Positions 49,240 through 61,978 of a stretch of DNA of 64,000 bases are shown in pieces. This DNA is from Ailanthus altissimus. Taxonomy: Eukaryota; Streptophyta; Magnoliopsida; Sapindales; Simaroubaceae. The notes beneath the pieces are model-generated. The model had not been told where the DNA came from. It searched no databases and was given only the letters and a program-made list of their open reading frames with translations. Every line of letters begins with the position of its first letter. Positions within the stretch are counted from its first letter, which is position 1. A program made the translations under genes and the position numbers. The stretch lies in the NCBI GenBank assembly GCA_946807835.1, contig OX327700.1, forward strand, positions 28,184,001 to 28,248,000, given 5' to 3'.

Positions 49240-51599
49240 CACATCTAGTTTGAATAAGGTTGACATATAACATCCCCTGGTCAGTCACACTTAGGTTACC
49301 CTTCGAAGATGACTACTTAAGTAGCCCAATAGAGGGTGAAGTGGTGATTCATGTGGAGTTTTTGAGGTTGGGCCTCAAGCTCCTTATAGAGTAATATTTT
49401 GCTAAGATGATAGACTGTCTAGGAGTAACTCCCTCTCAACTAGGCCCCAATTCTTTGAGGGTTTTAACTGGTCTATATGTCCTTTGGGCAAGGGCAGAGT
49501 TGTTCCCCCATGTATTTTCAGGAGCTGTGCTATCTATATCATTTTAGGAACAATGCTAGAAGCTAGAGAGGTTTTTATTATCTCTATTTTCACAGCCTCA
49601 AAAATTCAGTTCCTAGTCACCATTCTTCTGTTAAGGATTGAAAGGGGGAGTGGTTTTTTACTGGGGGAGACTGGAGCCAGACAATCCCCAAAAGGAATGA
49701 GGGAGAGTGAGTCATCCCTAAATTTTTTTTTTTAGTGCAGGTTGCCTTTTATTCATTTTCCCTTCTTCTGTTTCATTTCTTCTTTCTTTATTTATCTAAC
49801 TCCCTGGTGTATTGTAGTAACTTGAGTCACTAACGTTGAGATTTTTGAGGCTAGACTTAGATTATTACGGCCTTTGAGCATATTTATTCTGGACAGGACT
49901 TGCTTTCACCAACTAGTCTTATCCAGTCTGGCCTAATGACTTTTGTTTGGTGTGAGCCTCATGTTCGTAGTAAGTCATCTTTTTCCTTTTTACAACTTAT
50001 TTCTTTATTCTTCATTTCTTTATTGATTACTTCATATATATCGTATAGGAATATCTGAATAAGGAGGAGCTGAGAAGAGGAAGAGAAGCCGCACATAAGG
50101 CTCTTGTTTATCCTCCGGGGATTGGGATTCTTTCAACCTGGATAGTGTAATGAGAATGTTGTTCGGTTCTAATGAAATGAGTCGTATCAAGGATCCTGTT
50201 CATGGACAATGGCTAACTAGTCAAAGTGGTTGCAGGCCAAGCCTCCAAAGAAGGAGAGTGATTAATTCACCTATCGATAAGAGATGGTAGGTTTAAACTG
50301 GTTCCCAAGGTAGGGGGCAATTTGTTGCTCAATATTTCAACTAACAACAAGCTTGCTCTCCCTATGCACAAGGTAGGGGCGGGGCTTACCGGTTCGGGCA
50401 TCATACAGATGTCCATACTGACCGAACTATATGAGAGTCGAGTTTGAGGAGGTGAGAGAGGCCTTTGATAAGCGAAGGGCCTCCACTCTGTATATCTCCT
50501 TCTGTGCTAGTCCCAAAGAGGATGGAGGACCTGGTCTTTTTACTACCCATGATACAGGAGATGAGAGGTATTTGACCTCAGCCTAGGTCAGTCAGGTTTC
50601 TTCTTTGGACCCTATCACTGGGTTCCATGCTATAATAAGATCCGCACTGGATGTAAATTCCCTTTTCTTTTATTTTCGAGCTTATTCCTTTATTTTTCCA
50701 TTCTAACCATCTTTTTTTTATCGTGCACTCCGTGAATATATTATCTTGGTTCAGCGCTGAGATATTAGATATGGTGGCTCAAACCCACCAAGCTCAAAAG
50801 AGCCTCGTATAGTTAAGAGTCGAGGTTTTTCGAGCCAGAAGGGTGTTTCCCAAGAACAAGATGAGTGCCTATATGGAGGAGAAGGCAAACGAGATGCATG
50901 CCCATATAAAGAAGCTAGAGACTCGTCATGTCGAAGCGAGAGTAATGTCTCAGAATTGGAGTGCCAAAAGAGGCTGACTAAGTAGGAGATAGTCAAATCC
51001 TTGGTAGTGGCGGAGAGCCAGTCCACCGAGCTGATGAACCAGAACTATGAACTTAAGAGGCAGCTCTTGGCAGCTTAAAGGGAGAGGGAGTTGATGGAGC
51101 AGACCAGGAATAATCTGGTGGTACAACTGAAATATCAGTGGAGTTTCTAGTCTGTTGGTTATAATGAGGGTTTCCGTTAAAGGGCAGTAGAGGGCTTTCA
51201 AAGGTTGATTGCCTTGTTCGAGGAGAGCTACCCTGAGATTAACCTCTAGTAGATGTGAAACCTGGCCATTGGGGGCATTCCATAGAGGGGAGACCTCTAA
51301 GGCTCGGGATGTTGCTAAGGTGGTCGAGGTGCTGCTAATGATGCTGCCCCTGCTGCTATTGCCAGCTGATGTTGCTGCTCCTTCTACTACTGAGGTTGAA
51401 GTTACCCCAACTGCTGGAGCTGATGATGTCCTACTATTGCTGCTTCTGTTCATTCTTTAGGATCAGCTAATGTTGCCCCAGCAGATCCTCCTACTCTAGT
51501 CAATGCTCCTACCCCAATTGATCATCCTCCTATCGACATTAATCTTGATGGGGCCATTATACTAGATTTAGAGGTAACCGACATGGCTCTGGTAGCATG
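49240..51599 (+). pseudogene. Broken gag-like gene of plant 'putative gypsy-type transposon' family
   Basis: In frames interrupted by stops and frameshifts, the segment at about 49310-49510 gives VVIHVEFLRLGLKLLIE, a stop, YFAKMIDCLG, TPSQLGPNSLRVLTG and YVLWARAEL. It matches the PF04195-type ('Putative gypsy type transposon') domain with its PsQLxPNsxrvLtG motif. From about 50830 to 51240 a charged coiled-coil-like region follows (EEKANEMHAHIKKLE, VVAESQSTELMNQNYELKR). Then GFQRLIALFEESYPEINL and a proline-alanine-rich tail end near 51599 (LEVTDMALVA, stop). Family members of this type are encoded by large plant retroelements and have no known enzyme activity. A run of stops and shifts makes this copy dead. 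Confidence 0.65.
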
Positions 51600-52109
51600 A
51601 GCCGATGTCTTTTCTGTTCTTTTACTTTTTTCTTTTTCTTCTAAAATTTTGTAATTTCTTTTATTAATGAATATAAACAACTTTTTCTTTATATCTTTGC
51701 ATTGAAACATTTTGTTGAACCTCGCTCTTTTATATTTGCCTTGATGAACATTGACGTAGATCTACTCTTTCATAATAATTCACAATGTAGGGTAATACCC
51801 TGTTCTGTATAAAAATATAATACAAGCGAGCAGCCTGTAATAACATCCAACACTTAAAGAGAAAGTTGCATAAATTAAGATCAGATAATAATTTCTTTAT
51901 GCCTAGTCAATTTATTAAATCCAAGCAGAGCAGAATGATTCATAAATCACGAAGGGCAGGAGTTAATGAATTTTAACTATACTGATGAGATTATCATTGA
52001 GTTGATCAGCAGATACCTTTTCTCGATACTTGGTTATTTTATAAGATTGTTATAGGTACCTAGTCATTTTATGATTATCAGTCCTTCTCTAGGTACTGTA
52101 CGTCCATAG
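51600..52109. other. Non-coding DNA, downstream of gag-like relic
   Basis: No coding region is seen. The sequence leads directly into the tandem array below, which suggests that the array belongs to the same element. Confidence 0.4.
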
Positions 52110-52840
52110 GGTATACCTCATTGAGCCTTACTCTGTCCAGTGGGGTGTGGGTAATCTCGTGAGTGCCGCCCTATGAGTCTTCGTAATTATCGTCGTAGGA
52201 TATACCTCACTAAGCCTTATCCTGTTCGGTGGTCTGTAGGTAATCGCGTGGGTTCCACCCTATACAGGTCTTCGTAATTATCCTTGTAAGGTACACCTCA
52301 CTATACTTTACCATGTCCGATGGTCTATAGGTAATCGCGTAAGTCCCACCCTATACGGGTCTTCGTAATTATCCTTGTAAGGTACACCTTACTATCCCTG
52401 TCCGATCGTCTGTGGGTAATCTAGTGAGTGCTACCCCTTTACGGATATTCGTAATTATCCTCGTAGGGTATACCTCACTGAGCCTTACTCTGTTCGATGA
52501 TCTGTGGGTAATCTTGTGAGTGCCGCCCCCTACGGGTCTTCTTAATTATCCTCGTAGGATACACCTCACTAAGCCTTACCTTGTCCAGTGGTCTGCAGGT
52601 AATCTCGCGAGTGTCGCCCCTCTATAGGTCTTCATAATTATTCTCATAAAGTACACCTCACTGAGCCTTACCCTGTTAAATGGTTTGTGGGTAATCTCGT
52701 GAGTGTCGCCCCTTTACGGGTCTTCATAATTATCCCCGTATAGTACAGCTTATTGAGCCTTACTTTGTTCAATGGTTAGTGGGTAATCTTGTGAGTGCCA
52801 TCCCTATGGATTTTCGTAATTATTCTCGTAGGGTATACCT
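52110..52840. repeat. About 91-bp tandem array, roughly eight units
   Basis: Units centred on GGTAATCTCGTGAGTGCC, with TCTTCGTAATTATCC and ACCTCACTGAGCCTTACC, recur at 52151, 52240, 52331, 52416, 52508, 52599, 52691 and 52783 (spacings 85-92 bases). The array stops abruptly at 52840 where a copia LTR begins, so the true number of units could be larger. Confidence 0.9.
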
Positions 52841-55077
52841 TGTTGGGAATTATGCTTATTTGTCATCCCAATTTTGTATGAATATTGCATTTTCATACTT
52901 ATGTAATGAATAAATATTTCATTAAATTGCTAATTATTTTTATTACGGTAAGATGCTTGTAACATTTTAGACATTGTATTGATCTGAAGGAGTTTAGATC
53001 AAGTCTAAAGAGTTAGAATCTTGTATGAAATGAGACAAAGACTTGAGAATATACTTGCAATGACATAGTTGTAAATAGTTGCAAGCGTTGCTAAGAAATG
53101 TTATTGTGTAAATATGTTCTCAAATTAAATATTTCTGATCTATTTCCACCGATGCAGAGTTTATTGAATGGAACCGATTTATATAGATAAGTGTATGTCC
53201 ATATTTGGATAGTCTAGATGGTTAATCTTAGCAAACCATGAGTTTAGTGGAAGCTCATATAGATATACATGTATTTAGTAAGGACTAGATACTGAACTAG
53301 ACTTAATGAAGACCTCTAATAGATTTTCCATAAATTCGTCAGTGGAGGGTCTTCTCGAGTTGAGTAGTATTTGTGGTCCCTAAACTTGAGCACCATGATG
53401 GACTTATGAGCGATCCACCATACTTATGTTCCACACATGTCAGAGACCTTTTATGGTCTGACCGCTGGGTGTCCCTGGGTATGGTCTGATGCTTATGGAG
53501 TCCGGTGTGTGTTAAATGGGTGAGTTAAATATCAAAATACTCTAAGATTGTATTCTATGAAGTCTTATGGCATGTGGAGTTTAACTCGACAAAGAGTTTC
53601 TTGTGGAGTAAATAATATTGCAAATAAATTTGTATATATTATTTATTGGAATACGAATTAAAAGAAATAAGTTTATGGTTGAGTAATAAGGGACTTAACG
53701 CTATTAATCTATATCTCTACTCTTTCAAGATATTAATGATGAAGAGATTGTACGAATATGTATTAACCTCAACTTGTATGGTTTAACTCGCCATTTTGTA
53801 TTATCCATAACGTGTGTATGGGGCATCGGTTATGGACTTACAGAAATGTTCCGTGAGACAAAATGAGTGTGAGCTTAGGGAGTCTCACTATATGAAGTGT
53901 ACGCGTTGAGCACGTGGGTAGCGCACCGGATCGAATTGTTCGATTTGAAAAGTTTTCAAAAAATATGAATTTATTTCAGGGTATCTCGGGAAATAGCTAA
54001 GGTTTAAGTGCTAAATTTAAAATTGTGCTAAGTGAGACTTGACACTTTTATCTACCTATTGTATGTCTCAAATTGTGCAAATAATTTATATGAGTACTAA
54101 ATTAGGCATTAATAGATATAATTACTATTTAAATAAAATAATTATTATTTTATTTAAATTAAATTAATTATTCACTTATTTATTTTAGGGTCTCTCGGGA
54201 AGTAGTTAAAGTTTAAGTGTTAAACTCAAAATTGTATCAAGTAAGACTTGACTTTTTTTTTATCTATATAGTGTATATCTCAAATTGTGCTAATACTTTG
54301 TATGGGTACTAATTTGAGTATTGGTAGATAAAGTTTAATTTTTAAAAAAAGAATGAAAGTTTTGCCATTTAGCGGAATCAAATGAATTCATTCATTTCAT
54401 TTCACGCGTGTTGCATTTCTATCTGATAAATTAAAATGTAAATGCAATATGTTAGCTTTCAATTGACTAATGTAAAATAATAAATTATTTGTTGAATTAT
54501 TATTGGCCATGAAATGTAATTAAACATGCAAATTGAACTTGATTCTATTTGTAAAGATGGAGGTGGTAACAAAGTATATATTCGTTGCCATTAATTCATT
54601 CATCAAATGGTCATCAAAATGACCAGCCATCTTCATTGCCTTGTTATGTTTAGACAAGTGCCAACGAAGTGTTTTTTTATTGGCTTAACAAAAGGCAATG
54701 TTGCTTATAAATACCATAAGTTAGTCGAGAGTTCGATATTGAAAATTGTAATGAACTGAATTGCTTCTGTTTTTCAAAAGGTTAAGTGTTAACCTTTAGA
54801 AAAAATATTCGAGAGAAAGAAATAAATAAATAATAAGAAGTAAGAGTTATTTTTAATAGTTTTTAAAAGGAAGGTTACTAGTCTAGCTTAAAAAAGTCCA
54901 CCACGTCCCAATTAGATTTGTTTAAAGTATGCTTCGAGTGTGAGTTCCCTAATCTCATTAGTGTAATGAGATTATTTTAATGTGTATTTATAATTCCGCT
55001 GCGTTGCACATGTGTTATGCTATTATTATTAAATTGTTTAATTATGCACACAAGTGCACACACACACAACACCAACA
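52841..55077 (+). mobile_element. Long copia LTR, plus strand (2.24 kb)
   Basis: It begins TGTTGGGAATTATGC at the break in the 91-bp array and ends CACCAACA. A primer-binding site follows immediately, which identifies it as a 5' LTR. A TTATAAATA box lies at 54706-54714. The first ~1.1 kb is similar to both minus-strand LTR copies at 55600-57783. A direct repeat-like segment (around 53970-54060 against 54180-54300, words 'tctcgggaa...gtttaagtg') may come from internal duplication, which would explain the unusual length. Confidence 0.75.
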
Positions 55078-55080
55078 AAA

Positions 55081-55093
55081 TTGGTATCAGAGC
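55081..55093 (+). other. Primer-binding site of the copia element
   Basis: TTGGTATCAGAGC, the standard plant copia initiator-tRNA priming site, lies three bases after the LTR end. It sets the plus orientation of the LTR before it. Confidence 0.9.
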
Positions 55094-55599
55094 ACTGTGT
55101 TGTATGTTTATATTTAGAGTGTACATGACATAATTTAATTACGCCAGTTACTTTAAATATTTATTTTTTAGAGTTTAAAAATAAATTATTTATTTTTTAT
55201 AATTTATAATTATTATAAATGTGATAAATATTGTGAGCTATTTGTTTCTATAGGTAATCACAATGGAAGCCATACTGGTGGGGGTTAGTTGTGTTTGCAA
55301 AAAATAAATGTGTGATTAAGTATCTCGATCCCACGAGATGAGGATAGAATTAAGTAATCTCTCTTAATTAGATTTAATTGTGGACCATTATGAGATAATG
55401 TTACACGTTGATCCATCTTGTCAATACGGTATTAGTCAGGTCATATCGGTGTTTTTCAATATTGCTAAAGCGTGAGGGTTTTGGTCGGTGTGATTTTGAC
55501 TATGCTGGTTAAACATAAGATGAGGCAAATATATATGAACGTATTGCCCAATATTGCTAAACTGTAAGGGATCCCGAAACAATTATTTATTTTACTAAA
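55094..55599 (+). mobile_element. Copia 5' leader, truncated at an inverted junction
   Basis: The sequence after the priming site is untranslated leader. The 'caatattgctaaagcgtgag' block at about 55470 resembles the block upstream of the minus-strand gag gene at about 61814 (in reverse), so both elements share this leader. No gag ATG follows. Around 55570-55620 the sequence passes directly into LTR material of the opposite orientation. Confidence 0.6.
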
Positions 55600-56837
55600 A
55601 TTTATAATTCAATCCAATCCGCTACCCTAGTGTGCAACGAGTATACTTCATATTGTGAGACTCTCTAGGTCCACACCTAATTTTTCATATGGAGCTCCTC
55701 CATACGTCCATGAACGATTCCCCACACATACATTACGGATATTACAAATTATCATGTTAGACCATGCAAGTTGAGGTTATTGCATATTCGTATAATCATT
55801 CAATCAATTTATATCCTTGAAGAGCAGAGATATAGATCATCACCGTCAAATCTCTATTTGCTCAACCATGAACTTATCTCCAGATTTATATTTCATTAAA
55901 CAATATCCACAAACACTTTTATAATATTGTTTATTCCTCTAGAATATATTTTTTGAGGTTTATACTTGCGGCCACAAGACTTTCTGAAATACAATCTCCG
56001 AGCATCAGGATATACAACCCACTCATACGAGCTGATGGATCCCATATCTACGCACACCGGACTCTATGAACATCGGACCATACCCAGCGACACCCAACGG
56101 TCAGACCATGAAAGGTTTCTGACATGTGTGAAACCAAAGCATGGTGGATCATTCACAAGCCCACCATGGCGCTCAGGTCAAAGGACCACAAATACTACTC
56201 AACTCGAAGGACCTTCTATTAACGACTTTATGAGGTGTCTATTGGATGTCTTCGTGAGTCTGTTCAATATCCAGTCCTTACTGAATACCTACATCTCTAT
56301 ACAAGCTTCCTACTAAGCTCATGATTTGCTAAGACTAATCATCTGGACCATCCAGATATAGACATACATTAATTTATATTAAAAGGTTCCACTGATAGAC
56401 CTGCATCGATGAAATTAGATCAGGAACATTGTGTTTGAGAACATACTTGCATAATGACATTTTCTAGCACCATCTGCAACTCCTTATAGCTATGTCATTA
56501 CTAATATATTCTCAAGTCATTATCTTATTTCAGACAAGGCTATAACTTTTTAGGTTTCGCTAACTATATGAACATGCTAACTCTTAGCATTACTAACTCT
56601 TAGTACCACTATCTCTTAGTATTTATAACTATTAGCGTTGCTAACTCTTAGCACTGATCTAAACTCCTTTAGATCAGATCTGAACTCCTTAAGATCATAC
56701 AATGTCTGAAACGTTACAAGTATCTTACCATTTAATAATAAATAATAATAATGATTTTATTAGAAATGATAATTGCATAAATACTATCATTATATATTTA
56801 TACATAATGGGATGGCACGTAAGCACAAATCCCAACA
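55600..56837 (-). repeat. Copia LTR copy, minus strand (second copy)
   Basis: On the minus strand it starts TGTTGGGATTTGTGC at 56837 and is alignable to the first ~1.1 kb of the plus-strand LTR (52841-55077). Its lower end near 55600 is where homology becomes uncertain. The frames within it (for example 55966-56316 plus) are not genes. Confidence 0.65.
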
Positions 56838-57783
56838 GAGACTCCCTAACTTTACACCCATTTGTTTTTACAGAATATTTCTGTAAGTCCATAACCAATG
56901 CCCCATTACACACACGTTATGAATAATACAAAATGGTGAGTTGAACTATACAAGTTGAGGTTAATCTATATTCGTACAATCACTCCGTCATAAATATCCT
57001 GAAAGAGTGGAGACATAGATCAACATCCTCAAGTCCCTTATTGCTCAACTATAAACTTATTTTCTCGATTCATATTCTGATAAATAATATCTGAAACTCA
57101 TTTGTGATATGTTTCAGATATTATTTATACCATATGAAATTATTTTCCAAGTTAAATGCTTATGACCATAAGACTTCTTAGAATATAACCTTAGAGTATC
57201 TAGATATTTAACTCACTCATATGAGCTGATGGCTCTCATCTATACATATAACGAACTCCATAAGCATCTAATCAGACCCAGCGACACGTAAAGGTCAGAC
57301 TATGAAAGATTTTTGATATGTGTAGAATCTAAGTATAGTGAATCACTCACAAGCCCACCGTGGTGCTTAGGTTAAAGGACCATGAATACTACTCAACTCG
57401 AGAAGCTCATGGTTTACTAAGATTAACCATATGGACAATCCAAATATAGATATATACTAATCTATATTAATTAATTCCACTCGATAGACCATGCGTCAGT
57501 AAAAATAAATCAGGAATATACATTTCGAGAATATACTTACACAATGATATTTCTTAGTAACTCTTGCAACTATTTACAACTATGTTATTATTAGTATATT
57601 CCCAAGTTTTTGTCTCATTTCAAATAAAGTTCTAATTCTTTATACTTGATCTGAACTCTTTCAGATCAATATAATATCCGGAATGAAATAAAAAAATTAG
57701 TAGTTTAATGAAATACTTATTTATTGAATAAGTATGAAAATTCATACAAAATTTGGGATGGCACATGAGCACAAATCCCAACA
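56838..57783 (-). repeat. Copia LTR copy, minus strand (first copy, interrupted)
   Basis: On the minus strand it starts TGTTGGGATTTGTGC at 57783, directly after the end of the RNase H region, so it is the 3' LTR of the gag-pol relic. After 946 bases, at the point reading GGGAGTCTC, a second copy of the LTR begins. Either copy two inserted into copy one, or a rearrangement joined them. Confidence 0.7.
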
Positions 57784-57805
57784 ACTCTTACTTGCTCTAG
57801 TGCCA

Positions 57806-60800
57806 TTCATAGTGGTATTTAATACCTAATGACTCCACGCGTTTCTCAAATATCTTAGGAGTTAAGGCCTTAGTTAGTAGATCAACTACATTATTTACAG
57901 AATCAACTCTATAAAATACAACATCTCATCGAGCCAAGATCTCTCTAACAATATGGTATTTTCTCTCTATATGTTTAAATCTCTGATATGCTCTTTACTC
58001 TTTTGCCTATGCAATGGCCTCATTGTTGTCACAATATAATGGGATAGGATCAACTGAACTTGAGACTATACCGAGTTATGCAACAAACTTTCTAATCCAC
58101 ACTGCTTTTTTTGCTGCTTCTGAAGCTGTAATGTATTCTGCCTCTGTGGTAGAATCTATTGTGGATCCTTGTTTGACACTCTTCCAACTTCTAGCGGCAC
58201 TGTTGAGAATAATCACATATCCAAATATGGACTTCCTATCATCCAAATCAAACTGGAAGTTTGAATCAGTGTATCATCTTACCTATAAGTCATTTTCTCT
58301 ATATATGAGAGACTTGTCCTTTGTACCCTTAAGGTATTTAAGAATATGTTTGACTACCATCCAATGGCTATCACTTAGATCAGATTGGTATCAGTTTGTA
58401 ACACTTACAGCCATACTAATATCAGGTCTTGTACACATTATAGTATACATCAAGCTTTCAACAGCTGATGCATAAGGAATGTTAGACATTCTAACATTCT
58501 CATCTTCTTTCTGAGGACACGTCTTGCTTGATAAATGAATGTCATGTCTAAAATATACATTAACTATTTTACAGTTACTAAAACTGTAACTTTCCAAGAC
58601 ACTATCAATGTACAAAGATTGGAAGAGTTCTATCAGCCTCCTAACTCTATCTTTATAAAGCTTTATGCCTAGTATATAGGAGATCTATTCCAAATCTTTC
58701 ATAGAGAAATTCTTACTAAGGTAACTTTTTACTGACTGAAACATATCGATATCATTTCCAATGATCAGTATGTCATCCACCTAAAGAATTAAGAAAACAA
58801 CTATGCTCCCACTGACCTTTTTATACAAATAGGCTTCATCTTCATTTTTTATAAAACCAGATCCTCTAATTACCTCATAAAAATAAAGATTCAGCTTCGA
58901 GAAGCCTACTTAAGTTCATAAATAGACTTTTTCAGTTTGTAAACAAGACTAAAAGAAAGGCTGGATGCAAAACTTTCAGGTTGTTTCATAAATATCTCTT
59001 CCTTAAGATATCCATTTGGGAACGCTGTCTTTACATCCATCTGTCAAATTTCAAAGTCATAGTACGCAACAATTTCCATTAATATTCTTATTGACTTAAG
59101 CATAACAACTGGTACAAATTTTTTCTTAAAATCGATCTTTGATTGTTGAGTATCACCTTTTGCTACTAGACGGGTCTTGAAGGCCTCTACCTTTCCATCA
59201 GGCCCACACTTTCGCTTGTAAACCTATTTACAGCTGATAGAAACTATTTCTTCGAAAAGCTCAACTAAGTCCAGACTTGATTATGATACATATAGTCAAT
59301 TTCAGATTTTATGACCTTTTTTATTTTTTTGAATCAATATCTAATATTCCCTCTCTGTAGGTTAAAAGATCATACCATACCTTTTAGGTTGCCTCGATAT
59401 CCTTTGTGACCTACGTAGAGGGTATGTAAAAGGTAATTTGCTTGATTGAGTCAATGGTTCCAACTCTGGTTCATTCTGATGGAATTCATCAAGATCAATC
59501 TTTCTACTATTACCACGATCCATAAGAAATTGTTTCTTTAGGAAAGTGACATTTCGAACAACGAACACATTTCGTTCCTCAGGATCATAAAATTGATATC
59601 CCATTGAATTGATGAGATAATTAATAAATTGATACTTGTACCCCCTAGGTACAAGTTTATCATATTGTGTAATTCTTACATAAGTAGGATAGTCCCAAAT
59701 CTTAAAATATTTAAGACTTAGATTCTTTCCAGTCCATATCTCATAAGGAGTGAAAGGAATGACTTTAGATGAAACTCTATTCAATATATGAGCATCAGTT
59801 TATAAAGCATAACCCTAAAGATATTCAGGGAGATTGATGAAGTTCATCAGAGATTGGGCCATATATAATAAAGTTCGATTCCTCCTCTTTGAGACACTAC
59901 TGTGCTGCAGAGTAGCTGGAGGATTATACTGAGTGAAAATCTCATTCTTCTTTAAATAATTCAAAAATTCACTACTTATGAACTCACCACCTCGATCTTA
60001 TCAAAGGCATTTAACATATATACCAGTTTGTTTCTCTACCTCAAGTCTAAATTTCTTGAATTTTTAAAAGGTTTCAGACTTGTATCTCATAAGAAACACA
60101 TAACTATATCGTGATAAATCATTGATAAAGGTTATAAAGTATTGAAATCCACCTATAGTATTGTGATTCATTGTACCACATACATCACTATTTATAAGTT
60201 TCAATAAATCAATAGCATAGTATCCAACACCAGTAAAAGGAGATTTAATTATTTTTTCTTGAATACATGATTCACAAACTAGATAAGATTCTATAGTCAA
60301 ATCAGGTATTCGACCATCTTTAACTAGACGGGATAGACATCTAATGCCTATATGACCCAATCTCATATGCCACACTTTCGTTTCATTTAAAGTTCCTGAA
60401 TTATTTTCTATATTTACTTGTACATTCATGATATTTTGTGTTGTATTCAATATATAATGATCATTAATTAATTAACAATCAACCATCAAAACATTATGCA
60501 TATCATATAAAAATAGGGAACGATTCCGTATATATATATATATATATATATGATAACCCTCACTATCAAGTACAGGAAGGGATACTATGTGTCTTAAAAT
60601 ACAGGGTACAAAAAGATAGTTATACAATACTATAATTCTATTACATGAAAGATGTAAATCAAAATGTCCCACAGCCTTGACTTGAAGAAAATCTCTATTT
60701 CTAAGATGAAATTAAATCTCTCCTGGCTGCAACAGTCTAATTTTTCTCAGACTCTGCAACATATTGCAAATGTAAGAAGGAGAAGCAGTATCTAATACCC

Positions 60801-61587
60801 AATCAGAATTAGCATTATATGCTAAAGAAATGTCAATAATAGGTAAACATATACCTAAGGGATTCTTCTTTATTGAGGCAAGGTATCTTTGGCAATTTCT
60901 TTACTAGTGTCCTTCTTCGCCAAAATGGAAACATTTTCATTTATTTTTCTTTTATGGTTTGAATATGGGTCGCCTTTGAGGATCAATCCTAGGTGTCTGC
61001 TTTACTTTTTTTTTCTTTTTTCCTTAGGCTTTCCAAAAGCCCTAGAAACAAAAGATAGAGTACCCTAAACAAAGAAGGACGATATGAATAATCATATTAA
61101 GACCCTAGAAGCGACTGAAGAATCAAAATATTTTCCAAATATTTGTTCAACATAATGTCCATCATCTCTAACCTCTCAATTATAGAAATCATATTGAGGA
61201 CATGGGGACTAACTAAACTTTTCTCAGAAAGCCTATATTGAAAAAGTGATTTAGCAACCTATATGCCTTGACCTGAGGACGGTCGCCAAACAGTTCATTC
61301 AGATAGAGCTCACCCATATGGGTATGCTCTCTTTGTAAACTTGTAGACATAGAGGCAATAACGTAAGATTTAACTTTTAAATCATCATTTAGCCATTTCT
61401 GATAAGTCACTCTCTCCTCTAGGGTGGCTTCATCAGAAATTTCTATGGGCATATATTGATCTATCACATATTCAAGTTTTTCAGAATCGAGAACAATTCT
61501 CAAATTCATCAACCAGTCTTTATAGTTTTATGTGCCTTTAAGTTGGTTCACATCTAATATTCGTGCCAACAGATTAGATGAGGCCAT
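57806..61587 (-). pseudogene. Ty1/copia gag-pol, degraded
   Basis: Read from the high coordinate down, the order is that of a copia polyprotein. Gag starts at 61587 (MASSNLLARILDVNQLKG, then a stop) and continues with MNLRIVLDSEKLEYVIDQYM. The protease has DWVLDTAS at about 60795. The GAG-pre-integrase and integrase zinc-binding region is at 60064-60450 (WHMRLGHIG ... CESCIQEK), followed by the integrase core. The integrase C-terminal part is at 59362-59784. Reverse transcriptase follows with VYKLKKSIYELK and a TAG stop (58781-58783) at the tyrosine of the YVDD active site. RNase H is last, with a LLTKAL end. Many stops and frameshifts break it. The plus-strand frame 58014-58475 is its antisense shadow. 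It is dead as an autonomous element. Confidence 0.88.
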
Positions 61588-61978
61588 TTAATCTTCACAA
61601 GAGAAAATAAGAGATGTTAGTAGAAAATAAATATTTCAATCGCTAATTTTTATTTTAGATTAAGGATATAATCAAATAATACATTTTTAAATCTAAAACA
61701 CCATTCCATTGCTTTACATAATCCATTAAATCTTTCAAAACAGAAAATGATAAATTTAAACTCTTTAAATTGTATAGCAAGAAGTAGATCCATTTAGCAT
61801 TTTACTCCGGCCTCACGCTTTGGCAATATTGGCTATTGTAAAATCTAAAAGGTAGACAACTCTTGTCAATTACATCTCATACAACTCTTATGACTGATCC
61901 TAAATACGCTTTATCCTCATGCTTTAATAATATTGGATAAGTGTCTTTTAGATTAACTTGTCAATGATCAAATATATG
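61588..61978 (-). mobile_element. Copia 5' leader, cut off by the next insertion
   Basis: The sequence upstream of the minus-strand gag carries the same 'gcctcacgctttggcaatat' block as the leader at 55.47 kb (reverse orientation). It stops at 61978, where an unrelated TGTCACG repeat begins. The matching 5' LTR is therefore either beyond the window or lost. Confidence 0.6.

Noticed and set aside
58014..58475. 153-residue plus-strand frame
   Set aside because: It is the antisense shadow of the copia RNase H region.
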